34,299 bases of DNA from Caryophanales bacterium UBA4278. GTDB lineage: Bacteria; Bacillota_I; Bacilli_A; RFN20; CAG-826. Of this stretch, positions 14,364-22,569 are shown in pieces; the first letter of the stretch is position 1; the number at the start of each line of letters is the position of its first letter. The notes beneath the pieces were generated by a model. It was not told the origin of the DNA. It did not search any database and worked only from the letters and a program-made list of their open reading frames with translations. A program made the position numbers and the translations under genes. The DNA is taken from contig DGVS01000004.1 of the NCBI GenBank assembly GCA_002395065.1, positions 1 through 34,299 on the forward strand, written 5' to 3'.

Positions 14364-15625
14364 TTCTTTTTACCTAATCTATCCGTGATTCGCTGGGCAT
14401 TTTCATAAATGGAAGCGATTGGTTCATCAACGAAGAACTCATGGTTATAGTAGAGAACTTTACCATTAATCATGGTCATTTTCACAATGTCTTTGCTACC
14501 AGCATAAACAATATTTTTTGGGATATTGTGGATTGGTTGCATAGCTGGGTTTTGTAAATCAATCATAATGATGTCAGCAAGTTTACCAACTTCAAGCACA
14601 TCGGCATCTTTTAAACCCATCACATGAGCTGAACCAACTGTGGCCATTTTTAAGACATCAAAGCCATCCATTGCGGATGCATCTTTTCGACTAACCTTCT
14701 GTAAAACAGAAGCAAGATACATTTCTTTAAACATATCTAAGGAGTTATTGGAAGCTGCACCATCAGTTCCGATGGCTAATTTCACACCAGCTTTTTGGTA
14801 TTCAACAAGTGGTGCGATACCACTAGCAAGTTTCACATTTGAACCTGGATTTGTGACGACATAAATACCGAGTTTTTTACAAAGTTCAATTTCTTCTTTG
14901 GTGAAGTAGTTACAATGGAATGCGCCACCACCATTTGCAAAAAATCCCTGGGAAACTAAATAAGATAACGGGGTTTTGCCGTATCTTTTGACACAACCTT
15001 GAACTTCACTTTCTGTTTCTCCAACGTGAGTAAATGTTGGAGCGTGTAATTCTTTTGCTAGATCGGCAACAGCTTTAATTCTTTCTGGAGATGTTGTGTA
15101 TTCAGCATGGATTCCTAATTGGTAGGAAATCAAGGAGTTTTCTTTATTGTATCCAAGATATCTTTCTCTTAATAACGAGATTGGTTCTTTATCAGAGGTT
15201 GCTAAAATGACTGTTCTAAAACCCATTTCCTCACTGGCTCTAATGATTTCTGGAGGAACGAAATACATATCGAAGGCTGCTGTAATTCCGGATGTTAAAT
15301 ATTCGAGAATACCTAACTTAGTTAAATGATAAATATCATTCGATTGGAACTGAGTTTCCATTGGGAAGATGGTTTCATATAACCAATCATGGAGAGGCAA
15401 ATCATCTGCTGCACTTCGTGCAAAAACCATTGCTGTATGAGCGTGAGCATCTTTAAAACCTGGCATTAAGAGGTTTTGCTGACAATCAATAACTCGGTCT
15501 GGAGTTTGACCTTCATAATGATCTCCAATATAGGAGATACGATTATCAGTAACAGCAATGTCACCAAAAATGATTTTGTCATCCTTCATTGAAAGGATGC
15601 GAGCATTCTTCAGCAATGTAATCAT
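14357..15625 (-). CDS. mtaD: Amidohydrolase, methylthioadenosine/S-adenosylhomocysteine deaminase type
   Basis: 422 residues of the cytosolic TIM-barrel amidohydrolase superfamily. Metal ligands are HAH at 61-63 in LMPGFKDAHAHTAM, a later His in THVGETESE and the Asp in IGTDGAASNNSLDM. DDLPLHDWLYE next to the first motif is typical of MTA/SAH deaminases and related chlorohydrolases. It likely deaminates an adenine- or guanine-type nucleoside; guanine deaminase or another aminohydrolase is possible. The ATG overlaps the upstream zinc-ribbon gene's TGA (ATGA), and the 3' end overlaps the SHOCT gene. Confidence 0.87.
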   Translation of the reverse strand: MITLLKNARILSMKDDKIIFGDIAVTDNRISYIGDHYEGQTPDRVIDCQQNLLMPGFKDAHAHTAMVFARSAADDLPLHDWLYETIFPMETQFQSNDIYHLTKLGILEYLTSGITAAFDMYFVPPEIIRASEEMGFRTVILATSDKEPISLLRERYLGYNKENSLISYQLGIHAEYTTSPERIKAVADLAKELHAPTFTHVGETESEVQGCVKRYGKTPLSYLVSQGFFANGGGAFHCNYFTKEEIELCKKLGIYVVTNPGSNVKLASGIAPLVEYQKAGVKLAIGTDGAASNNSLDMFKEMYLASVLQKVSRKDASAMDGFDVLKMATVGSAHVMGLKDADVLEVGKLADIIMIDLQNPAMQPIHNIPKNIVYAGSKDIVKMTMINGKVLYYNHEFFVDEPIASIYENAQRITDRLGKKKC

Positions 15626-15768
15626 TTCTTTAAATCGTTTTCTTCGTCATCTTTGTCACGTTGCATGACAAGCATTTCGCGTGGAGCACCACAAAGTGGG
15701 CAGGTTCCAGCAGGTGTTGGAGTGACTAATTGTCCACACACTTTACAAAGGCATTTTTGTCCTTTCAT
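15622..15768 (-). CDS. Small rubredoxin-like zinc-ribbon protein (48 aa)
   Basis: 48 residues: a short Lys-rich start, then CLCKVCGQ and TCPLCGAPRE, two Cys knuckles (CxxC ... CxxCG) spaced like a rubrerythrin/rubredoxin-type zinc ribbon, then an acidic tail. A GAGGAAAG ribosome site overlaps the stop of the upstream acyl-CoA ligase gene, and its TGA overlaps the ATG of the amidohydrolase by 4 nt. This tight packing supports it as a real gene. It could bind zinc or iron; similar CPxCGA ribbons occur as tails of OB-fold and acyl-CoA proteins. Function unknown. Confidence 0.85.
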   Translation of the reverse strand: MKGQKCLCKVCGQLVTPTPAGTCPLCGAPREMLVMQRDKDDEENDLKK

Positions 15769-15780
15769 TTTGCTTTCCTC

Positions 15781-17337
15781 CTATTTAAGTTGTTTTAAAT
15801 CCACTTTTCCGACTTCGGTATGAGGTAGGGATTTAATGAAAACAATTTCTTTTGGATTAGCATAAATGCTAACTGTTTTCTTAATTTCTTCCCTTATGAG
15901 CTTTTCGGCTTCCTCTACAGTTCCATTATAGTGTTTATTTAAAACAATATAAAGTTTTAGTAATGAGCCAAAGCGTTCATCTTCGACACCGATCGCTGCG
16001 GCTTCATAAACAATATCTAAAGTTGAAACACAGTATTCTACCTCATGAGGGAATACTGGGATTCCACTAATTTTGACAATTCGTTTGATACGTTGATTGA
16101 AGTGAATGTATCCTTCTTCATCTTGATAGACATTATCGCCAGTTGAGACATATTTCACTCCATTAATCGTGACAAATGGATCTTTAGCGTTAAGATAACC
16201 ATTCATTAATGTGTCACCAGTACAATAAAGCTCACCATTTTGACCAACTGGAACTTCTTTAAAATTTTCATCAAGTACTTTGAATGAAACATTCTTCAAT
16301 GCTTTTCCAACTGTCCCATCTTTATTTTCAAATTTGGTGTTCACGCTAAAGAGCGAAACAGTTTCAGTTAAGCCATAACCTTCATAGAGTCGACACTTAC
16401 TTCCGCCTTCTTCCATACGCTTGTTAAATTTTTCATTTAATGATGGAAGAGCAAAGTCTCCACCAACAAAAGCGTGGTCGAGTTGGCGCAGTTTTTTACC
16501 AGCAAATCCTGGATATCTCAGCATTTTTTCATAGAATATTGGAATTCCTAAAAGAAGGGAGTATTGCTTACGTTTTAACATTTTTGTTGCAGTTTTGCGG
16601 TTGAATTTTGGCATCAATGCAGCGTGATAACCAAGTGATAAAGAAAGATGAATTCCCACAGCTAAACCAAAACCGTGGAAGATTGGCATCACACATAGAA
16701 TTCCGGAATTATCCTTCACTTCTCCAACTAGCCATGGAGCATTTGCACAAAGCGAATTAACAGAGAAGGAAGATAAACGAACAATCTTCGGAAGCCCGCT
16801 TGTTCCACCACTATTTAGATAAAGAGCATCTTCAAGATCCATATGAACAAATTCGTGAAGAGGTTTCTCATTGTAATATGGACATTCATGATGACATTTT
16901 TCTTGTTTAGCAAAGATTTGTTTCCATTTTGGAAGTTCGTGAGCTGGAGAAAAATCATAGATTGTTAAATCTTCATCTTTGAATTCATCATAACGAAATT
17001 GAAGACAATAAAGGTGCTTGGAATGTGTCTCTGAAATGGTGTGCATAACTTCTGCTTTTGGAAGTAATGGATGGAGCGGATTAAGGATTGCTCCAACCTG
17101 GCTGACGGCATACATTAAAAAGATTGCTTCAGGGATATTTGGGAGTAAAAGAGTCACAACATCACCTGGTTTAACTCCATCTTTTTTAAGCCCGTTAGCA
17201 AATTGATTCACACGATAAATAAAACGATCCCATCGGATTTTTTCGTTGAAATAATATAAAGCAACATTGGTCTTGGCTTCTTTTGAAGCACGAAGAATGG
17301 CTTCATATAAACTTTCATGAGGAACAATCTTAACCAT
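15781..17337 (-). CDS. Acyl-CoA synthetase / AMP-dependent ligase (ANL family)
   Basis: 518 residues. It activates a carboxylate with ATP to an acyl-adenylate and then normally a CoA thioester. Motifs: phosphate loop NSGGTSGLPK (about 175-184), YEGYGLTET, the YVSTGDNVY motif carrying the ribose-binding Asp, hinge segment RIKRIVKISG, and C-terminal catalytic Lys511 in LPHTEVGK. It resembles medium/long-chain fatty acid or O-succinylbenzoate-type ligases; substrate is not readable. TAGGAG ribosome site; 3 nt after the DUF1624 acyltransferase gene. The pairing suggests that the acyl group it activates feeds the neighbouring membrane enzyme. Confidence 0.9.
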   Translation of the reverse strand: MVKIVPHESLYEAILRASKEAKTNVALYYFNEKIRWDRFIYRVNQFANGLKKDGVKPGDVVTLLLPNIPEAIFLMYAVSQVGAILNPLHPLLPKAEVMHTISETHSKHLYCLQFRYDEFKDEDLTIYDFSPAHELPKWKQIFAKQEKCHHECPYYNEKPLHEFVHMDLEDALYLNSGGTSGLPKIVRLSSFSVNSLCANAPWLVGEVKDNSGILCVMPIFHGFGLAVGIHLSLSLGYHAALMPKFNRKTATKMLKRKQYSLLLGIPIFYEKMLRYPGFAGKKLRQLDHAFVGGDFALPSLNEKFNKRMEEGGSKCRLYEGYGLTETVSLFSVNTKFENKDGTVGKALKNVSFKVLDENFKEVPVGQNGELYCTGDTLMNGYLNAKDPFVTINGVKYVSTGDNVYQDEEGYIHFNQRIKRIVKISGIPVFPHEVEYCVSTLDIVYEAAAIGVEDERFGSLLKLYIVLNKHYNGTVEEAEKLIREEIKKTVSIYANPKEIVFIKSLPHTEVGKVDLKQLK

Positions 17338-17340
17338 CGC

Positions 17341-18465
17341 TTAAACTCCTAAAGGAATGCCCATAATTAATCCGGCAATAAACAACATTAAAACAATATA
17401 AACGACCTGGTGTAAAAGGTAGAACCAAATCGTATGGTGTCCAAAGAAAAGAAGACCTTTGGTTGCACGATTAAATTTTTCATTGAGTGTTGTTTCGCTT
17501 TCTTTATCAAAATAATGAAGAATTGATAATCCGTTTTTATAAACGGTGCATCCAATGAATGCGCCTAAGAAAATATAACCAAGAGTTGGTAGTAAACCTA
17601 ACCAGTCATCACCGGAATAAGTTAAACCAACAATCACTCTTAAGATGTCGACGAATGAAGCGTCTTTGAGAGTTCCTAAAAATGGAATTGAATTAGCATA
17701 ACCGTTATAGATAAACCAGAAATTGTTGTACTTATCGACAACATATTTAGCTTGATCGGCATAACGAATAAATCCCCAAGAAACTAAAATAACCACCGCA
17801 ATTCCTAGACAAATCCACGGCCAAGCCTTCTTATATCGCTTAAATAACGCTTCAATTCCAGAAAAAATTAAGAGGCATAGACCATAGCTCATTAGGATGT
17901 TCATATAGGCATGACCAGTGAATCCTAAAATATTTCCAATAGCAAAAACTCCGCCCATCACAATGCCGCAGAATGTTAATAAAACTCCTCGACGGACATT
18001 GTTTCTAGAAAAACGAGTATTAATACCAATTAGCAATGCTAATGAGAATAAACCAATAAATCTAAAAGCAATTCGAACTGGATGAGACCAGTAGTCTAAG
18101 GAGAAGTGATACATTGTATTAAAGAACGGAACTCCTAAGTAGGCAGTTTTATCAAAGATGGTTGGGAACATTTCTGCAAAATCAAATAAAAGGTGTTCGA
18201 TCAGCATGGCGATAATGATAATCGCTCGAAGTAGATCAATTTCCCAAACTCGGTTCTTATTTCGATAATCCTGTTTAATGGCTTTCTTAAGGAATTTATC
18301 TTCGTCTTTTTTAAATTCATCTTTTTTATCTTCTAAAAGAAGATCGATTTCATTATCGCCTTTTTGTCGAAGTTCATATTCATATGCTTTAAGGTAAGAA
18401 GCGTGGTAAAGCTGCTTTTGACGAAGTTTACCTTCTTTTCTTTCCATAAAACTAGTTTTAGACAT
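17341..18465 (-). CDS. DUF1624/HGSNAT-like membrane acyltransferase
   Basis: 374 residues. After a charged cytosolic N-terminal region of about 75 residues, the segment RVWEIDLLRAIIIIAMLIEHLLFDF matches the start of the DUF1624 (heparan-alpha-glucosaminide N-acetyltransferase catalytic) domain, where the His in the first membrane helix is the proposed acyl acceptor. Around eight further helices follow, ending in YLLHQVVYIVLML. Such proteins transfer acetyl or acyl groups across the membrane to sugars or polymers. It is the first gene of a six-gene operon; TATTAT ends 6 nt before the ATG and no ribosome site is seen, so it may be leaderless. Confidence 0.83.
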   Translation of the reverse strand: MSKTSFMERKEGKLRQKQLYHASYLKAYEYELRQKGDNEIDLLLEDKKDEFKKDEDKFLKKAIKQDYRNKNRVWEIDLLRAIIIIAMLIEHLLFDFAEMFPTIFDKTAYLGVPFFNTMYHFSLDYWSHPVRIAFRFIGLFSLALLIGINTRFSRNNVRRGVLLTFCGIVMGGVFAIGNILGFTGHAYMNILMSYGLCLLIFSGIEALFKRYKKAWPWICLGIAVVILVSWGFIRYADQAKYVVDKYNNFWFIYNGYANSIPFLGTLKDASFVDILRVIVGLTYSGDDWLGLLPTLGYIFLGAFIGCTVYKNGLSILHYFDKESETTLNEKFNRATKGLLFFGHHTIWFYLLHQVVYIVLMLFIAGLIMGIPLGV

Positions 18466-18507
18466 AGCAAAATAATATCAAACTCAAAGAAAAGAATAAA
18501 GCGACAT

Positions 18508-18542
18508 TTGAAGCGAGATAACTTCCATACTAAAATATGAGC
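18508..18542 (+). promoter_or_regulatory. Promoter of the SAM-binding protein gene, leaderless layout
   Basis: -35 TTGAAG (18508-18513), 17-nt spacer, -10 TAAAAT (18531-18536), then 6 nt to an ATG at 18543. The ATG at 18537 lies directly after the -10 box and would be upstream of the transcript start. Confidence 0.6.
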
Positions 18543-19640
18543 ATGATTTTGAAACTTAGTGAAAAAGAGTTAGCTCGATGTAAAGAATTTCTCGATGTTA
18601 AAGAAATGAATCTTTCGAGTGCCGAAATTTACATCGAATACCTTACTTATCACTGCCGTGACATTAAGAAATTTGACATCGAAAAATTATCCAAAAAATA
18701 TCCGGAAAATGAAGTGTTTTTCCAAGCATTTTTACACGCCTTAAAAATCGAGAAAAATGATCCAGAATTTAACTCAATTAATGATGTTTGTAATATCAGA
18801 GATATTAAAGAGTTGAATCCTGAAGAGTTTAAGAAAGATCTCTTTTATCAAAAATTTAGTCCAATTTTGCTTCAGAAAAATGACTGGATTTTTACTAAAC
18901 TTAATTACGCTCCATTTGAAGGTTTTGTCTATGATGAATTAGATGTTGATATGGACACTTATGCCGAACACACACCATTAGGTTATTTCAAAGAAGAATT
19001 CCCATATTTTGCTGTGATCCAAAAAGAAGATATTTGGATGAGCGTGATTCCTCATGAAATAAATACAATGAAGGAAGCAATCAAGGAAGCTAAAGGTGAT
19101 GTTCTTGTTCTTGGATTAGGTTTAGGCTATTACCTCTACCACATTCATTTAAAAGAAAATGTGAAACAGATTCGAGTGATTGAAAAAGATCCTAATGTGA
19201 TTGAAATGTTCATAGAACATCTTCTACCAAAATTCGAACACAAAGAGAAAATAGAAATCATCGAAGGCGATGCAATTGATTACATCGGAAAAGGTCAAGA
19301 ACCAGATTTTGTCTTTGCTGATTTATGGCATAACGTTGGAGATGGAGAAAAACTTTATTTATTAATCAAAGCTAAAGAAAAAGAATATCCGCACGCCAAG
19401 TTTATGTATTGGATTGAACGTTCTATTCTTTGTATGCTTAGAAGACAAGTTTTAACAATTTTTGAAGAACAATTAGAAGGTTATCAAGAAGAAGATTACC
19501 TCAAAGCTCGTAATGATAATGATAAAATCATTAATCGTTTATATTTCTTAACCAAAGACGTTGTGATTGATTCAAAAGAAAAGCTTCACGATTTACTCTC
19601 GGAAGCTTCTTTAAAAGAATTAGCTAAACAAATCTTTTAG
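18543..19640 (+). CDS. SAM-dependent methyltransferase / spermidine-synthase-like protein
   Basis: 365 residues from the ATG at 18543, decided by the promoter; 18537 is an alternative. The N-terminal ~150 residues are not recognised. The Rossmann domain has motif I LVLGLGLG (about 188-195), acidic motif II VIEKDP (212-217), EGDAIDYI (241-248) and a DFVFADLW segment (255-262) with Asp260, in the style of spermidine synthase-like methyltransferases. No substrate-defining motif is seen; RNA, protein or small-molecule methylation are all possible. Its stop overlaps that of the convergent pepT by 3 bases of shared sequence. Confidence 0.7.
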   Translation: MILKLSEKELARCKEFLDVKEMNLSSAEIYIEYLTYHCRDIKKFDIEKLSKKYPENEVFFQAFLHALKIEKNDPEFNSINDVCNIRDIKELNPEEFKKDLFYQKFSPILLQKNDWIFTKLNYAPFEGFVYDELDVDMDTYAEHTPLGYFKEEFPYFAVIQKEDIWMSVIPHEINTMKEAIKEAKGDVLVLGLGLGYYLYHIHLKENVKQIRVIEKDPNVIEMFIEHLLPKFEHKEKIEIIEGDAIDYIGKGQEPDFVFADLWHNVGDGEKLYLLIKAKEKEYPHAKFMYWIERSILCMLRRQVLTIFEEQLEGYQEEDYLKARNDNDKIINRLYFLTKDVVIDSKEKLHDLLSEASLKELAKQIF

Positions 19641-20833
19641 ATTTTAAATATTTCAGTACAAATATCGACAAGTAGTTCCATCTCTTCTAGGACAGCAAAT
19701 TCATATCGACCATGATGGTTGTATGAACCTGTTCCTAAGTTAGGAGATGGACATCCTTCAAAGGAGAATGTCGCACCATCTGTACCTCCACGAATTGGGT
19801 CATATTCCAAAGGAAGACCCATTTTTTGATAAACTTTTTCAAGATGATTTTTACATTCTGGTTGTTCATTGATGACTTCAATCATATTGCGATATGAATC
19901 TTTGATTTCTACATCAATAATTGCGCCTGGATGTTTTTGACATGCTTTATATTTTGCAATTGCCACCGCATCAACAAGTTTTTCAAGTTTATTTTTATCG
20001 TGTTCACGGAGAATTAAGTGAGCAGAAGCTTTTTCAACTTCTCCACTAAGCTCTGTGACATGGATAAATCCTTGTCGACCTGAGGTTTTTGCTGGGATCT
20101 TATTCTTTGGAAGATAGCTTAAGAAAGTGTTTAAGACTAATGAAGCATTAATCATCACTCCTTTAGCATCTCCTGGGTGAATGGATTTACCAGTAATTTG
20201 AACGGAGCAACTTTTCGCGTTGAAGTTTTCGATACTAACTTTACGTGGGTCATCTCCATCGACAGTATAACCAAATTTGGAACCATATTTTTTCACATCA
20301 AAGTGTTCTGGGCCTCGGCCAATTTCTTCATCAGGAGTGAATAAAACAGACATTGGATGACGATCTTTAACCGGGATTTGCTGGTATTTTTTGATTGTTT
20401 CCATAATAATTGCGAGTCCGCATTTATCATCTCCACCAAGCAAAGTTGTCCCATCGGTCACGATTAATGTTTTATTAATACATTCACTAAGTTTTTTAAA
20501 TTCAGTTGGTCTTAAGAATAATCCACTATTACCAAGTTGGATGTCTCCACCGTTATATCTTTCAATAACGGTTGGGTTAACATCTTTTCCACTTGCTTCA
20601 CTAGCAGTATCAACGTGGGCACATAAACCAATTCTTGGATAAGATTCGTTTCCATCTAACCATCCATAGACTCGACCATACTCATCAAGTTCACATTTAA
20701 CACCCATCTCTTCGAGCTCTTTTTGAAGAAGTTTTAAAAGATTTAGTTGTTTTTCGGTTGATGGGGTTGATGAAGAATTCTCATCAGATTGAGTATCAAT
20801 TTTCACATATTTTAAAAATCGGTTCAGTAGCAT
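19637..20833 (-). CDS. pepT: Peptidase T (tripeptide aminopeptidase)
   Basis: 398 residues, cytosolic di-zinc M20B peptidase that removes the N-terminal residue from tripeptides. Metal and catalytic residues: LCAHVDTA (His, Asp), LLGGDDKCG (bridging Asp), FTPDEEIGRG (general base and metal Glu), YTVDGDD (Asp) and TGSYNHHGRYE (His). The segment IRGGTDGATFS is also typical. Length fits the family. The start is coupled to the upstream membrane-protein gene (1-nt gap, GGAGAAG site). Confidence 0.95.
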   Translation of the reverse strand: MLLNRFLKYVKIDTQSDENSSSTPSTEKQLNLLKLLQKELEEMGVKCELDEYGRVYGWLDGNESYPRIGLCAHVDTASEASGKDVNPTVIERYNGGDIQLGNSGLFLRPTEFKKLSECINKTLIVTDGTTLLGGDDKCGLAIIMETIKKYQQIPVKDRHPMSVLFTPDEEIGRGPEHFDVKKYGSKFGYTVDGDDPRKVSIENFNAKSCSVQITGKSIHPGDAKGVMINASLVLNTFLSYLPKNKIPAKTSGRQGFIHVTELSGEVEKASAHLILREHDKNKLEKLVDAVAIAKYKACQKHPGAIIDVEIKDSYRNMIEVINEQPECKNHLEKVYQKMGLPLEYDPIRGGTDGATFSFEGCPSPNLGTGSYNHHGRYEFAVLEEMELLVDICTEIFKI

Positions 20834-20834
20834 A

Positions 20835-21515
20835 TTATTCTTCTCCTTTCGGAAGACGTCTTAATTCAACATAAGCGAAGATTACCATAATCATATAACA
20901 AATTGTTTTTGGAAGCATAAACATTCCAACCCAACTATTAGCGTTGGCAAAGAAAACGACCGGTAAATAGAAAGCAAAAGATAAAGAAATTAGTAGCCAG
21001 AAATAACTCATCAATTTACGGTTTTTTAGTTTCTCTAAACAAAGAATGATGACGATGATTCCTAAGGCAACGAAAGGTAGATTTCTTAAGAATGCCCAGG
21101 TGAAATTATATGAATTATCCGCCCACCCGTTTTGTGGGAATGCACATAAAACAACACGTGCGATAAATAGACCTAACACTGCTAAATCTACAAGATAATT
21201 ACGTTTCTTACCTGTAAACAGGTAAATAAACCAGTATAGAAGAACATAGAAAATCGACATTGTCACAGATGTAACCAATTTTCCTGTGCCTAAATCACGC
21301 GCCAAATCAGCAGATGGATGTTCTAGCTCTCCAGTAAATAAACTAATTGCTCTTGGGACAAGATGGAATAGATCACCAAAAACCAAAAACAAGAATGCAA
21401 TACCTAAAACAATGAAATTTTTATGCTTCTTTGAATGCAAAATGATTAGAATGGAGAAAACAAGAGTTGAAACAAGATAGATTAGATAGAATCCAGTTTC
21501 CATGTAAGCTCGCAT
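20835..21515 (-). CDS. Unknown seven-TM-like membrane protein
   Basis: 226 residues with about seven hydrophobic segments (near 7-24, 32-50, 77-98, 107-125, 137-158, 168-188, 196-215). Conserved-looking polar residues sit in the membrane region (FGDLFHLVPRA near 45). I do not recognise the family. It has an AAGGAGA site 7 nt before the ATG and is the first gene of a two-gene unit with pepT, whose start follows its stop by one base. Confidence 0.8.
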   Translation of the reverse strand: MRAYMETGFYLIYLVSTLVFSILIILHSKKHKNFIVLGIAFLFLVFGDLFHLVPRAISLFTGELEHPSADLARDLGTGKLVTSVTMSIFYVLLYWFIYLFTGKKRNYLVDLAVLGLFIARVVLCAFPQNGWADNSYNFTWAFLRNLPFVALGIIVIILCLEKLKNRKLMSYFWLLISLSFAFYLPVVFFANANSWVGMFMLPKTICYMIMVIFAYVELRRLPKGEE

Positions 21516-21540
21516 TGTAGTTTCTCCTTAACTATGTTAA

Positions 21541-21569
21541 AAGAATAATCACTACTCTAATTAAAGTCA
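21541..21569 (-). promoter_or_regulatory. Promoter of the membrane protein-pepT unit
   Basis: Minus strand -35 TTGACT (21569-21564), 17-nt spacer, -10 TATTCT (21546-21541), about 25 nt before the ATG, leaving room for the ribosome site. Confidence 0.55.
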
Positions 21570-21611
21570 AACGATAAAACGTTAGAGCGAACTAATCTTT
21601 TATTGTTTAAT

Positions 21612-21647
21612 TTGTTTATAAAAACAACTTTGCTATAATTCATACAT
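21612..21647 (+). promoter_or_regulatory. Promoter of pdxY, leaderless layout
   Basis: -35 TTGTTT (21612-21617), 16-nt spacer, extended -10 TGC-TATAAT (hexamer 21634-21639), then 8 nt to the ATG at 21648. No ribosome site. Confidence 0.7.
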
Positions 21648-22472
21648 ATGCAAAACAAAAAGATTATTACGATGCAAGATATTTCCTGTTATGGACAATG
21701 CTCCATTACAGTTGCTTTACCAATTCTCTCTGCTTATGGATTTGAAACCGCCATTCTTCCAAGTGCGATTCTTTCGACTCACACTGCTGGATTTAAAGAT
21801 TTCTTTGTCCACGATTTAAGTGATGATCTTCCAAAAATCATTGCTCACTGGAAAAAAGAAGGTATCAAATATGATGTTCTTTATTCTGGATATTTAGGTG
21901 ATAATCGTCACTTCGAATATCTTTTAGATATTAAGAAGAACTTAATGAATAAAGATTCCTTATTTGTGATTGATCCAGTCATGGGCGATCATGGAAAACT
22001 TTATCCAGCCTTTGGTCCAGATTATGTTGAACATATGAAAGCTGTCTTAAAAGAAGCTGACATTATTCTTCCAAACCTAACCGAAGCCTGCTTCCTAGCA
22101 AATAAAGAATACAAAGAAGAATATGATGAAGCCTATATTAAAGACATTATTGCTGGATTAAAGAATGTTGGAGCTAAGACTGTTGTTTTAACAGGTGTCT
22201 CCTATGAAAAAGGTAAAACTGGCGTCGTGATTGATGATGGAAAATACCAATACTACTGTCACGATAAGATTAATACATCGTTCCATGGAACAGGAGATGT
22301 CTATTCATCCTCATTTATTGGAATGTATTTAAAGACAAACGATTTATTCTATTCCGCTAAATGTGCTGCTGATTTTGTTGTCGAATGTATTAAGAAAACA
22401 ATCGGCGATGACTCCCATTTGTATGGAGTTAAATTCGAATCACTTCTAGCTGATTTTGTATCTAAACATTAA
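21648..22472 (+). CDS. pdxY: Pyridoxal/pyridoxamine kinase
   Basis: 274 residues of the ribokinase-like vitamin B6 kinase family, which phosphorylates pyridoxal to PLP in the cytosol (salvage). Diagnostic segments: QDISCYGQCSITVALPIL near the N terminus, LYSGYLGD, VIDPVMGDHGKLY (about 107-119), LPNLTEAC (141-148), and the anion hole/catalytic GTGD at 214-217. No de novo PLP genes are visible nearby; the PLP it makes would serve enzymes such as CysK. Single-gene unit ending in a strong terminator. PdxK is an equivalent name. Confidence 0.92.
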   Translation: MQNKKIITMQDISCYGQCSITVALPILSAYGFETAILPSAILSTHTAGFKDFFVHDLSDDLPKIIAHWKKEGIKYDVLYSGYLGDNRHFEYLLDIKKNLMNKDSLFVIDPVMGDHGKLYPAFGPDYVEHMKAVLKEADIILPNLTEACFLANKEYKEEYDEAYIKDIIAGLKNVGAKTVVLTGVSYEKGKTGVVIDDGKYQYYCHDKINTSFHGTGDVYSSSFIGMYLKTNDLFYSAKCAADFVVECIKKTIGDDSHLYGVKFESLLADFVSKH

Positions 22473-22488
22473 GAAGAAAAAAGCATAG

Positions 22489-22520
22489 AAAAGTCGCTCA
22501 AATCAACGAGCGACTTTTTT
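22489..22520. terminator. Terminator between pdxY and mscS
   Basis: Eleven-bp stem AAAAGTCGCTC/GAGCGACTTTT (22489-22499 and 22508-22518) with flanking A- and T-runs, usable in both directions. Confidence 0.92.
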
Positions 22521-22533
22521 GTATAAATATAGA

Positions 22534-22568
22534 GGTTTTGCTGGAAATCACCAGCAATTCACGGTTAA
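22534..22568 (-). repeat. Dispersed 3'-end palindromic repeat, copy A
   Basis: Minus strand: TTAACCG, then TTGCTGG-TGATTT-CCAGCAA, then AACC. The 7-bp stem is perfect. It lies just after the mscS stop codon and before the shared terminator. Nearly matches copy D at 34234-34270. Confidence 0.7.
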
Positions 22569-22569
22569 A

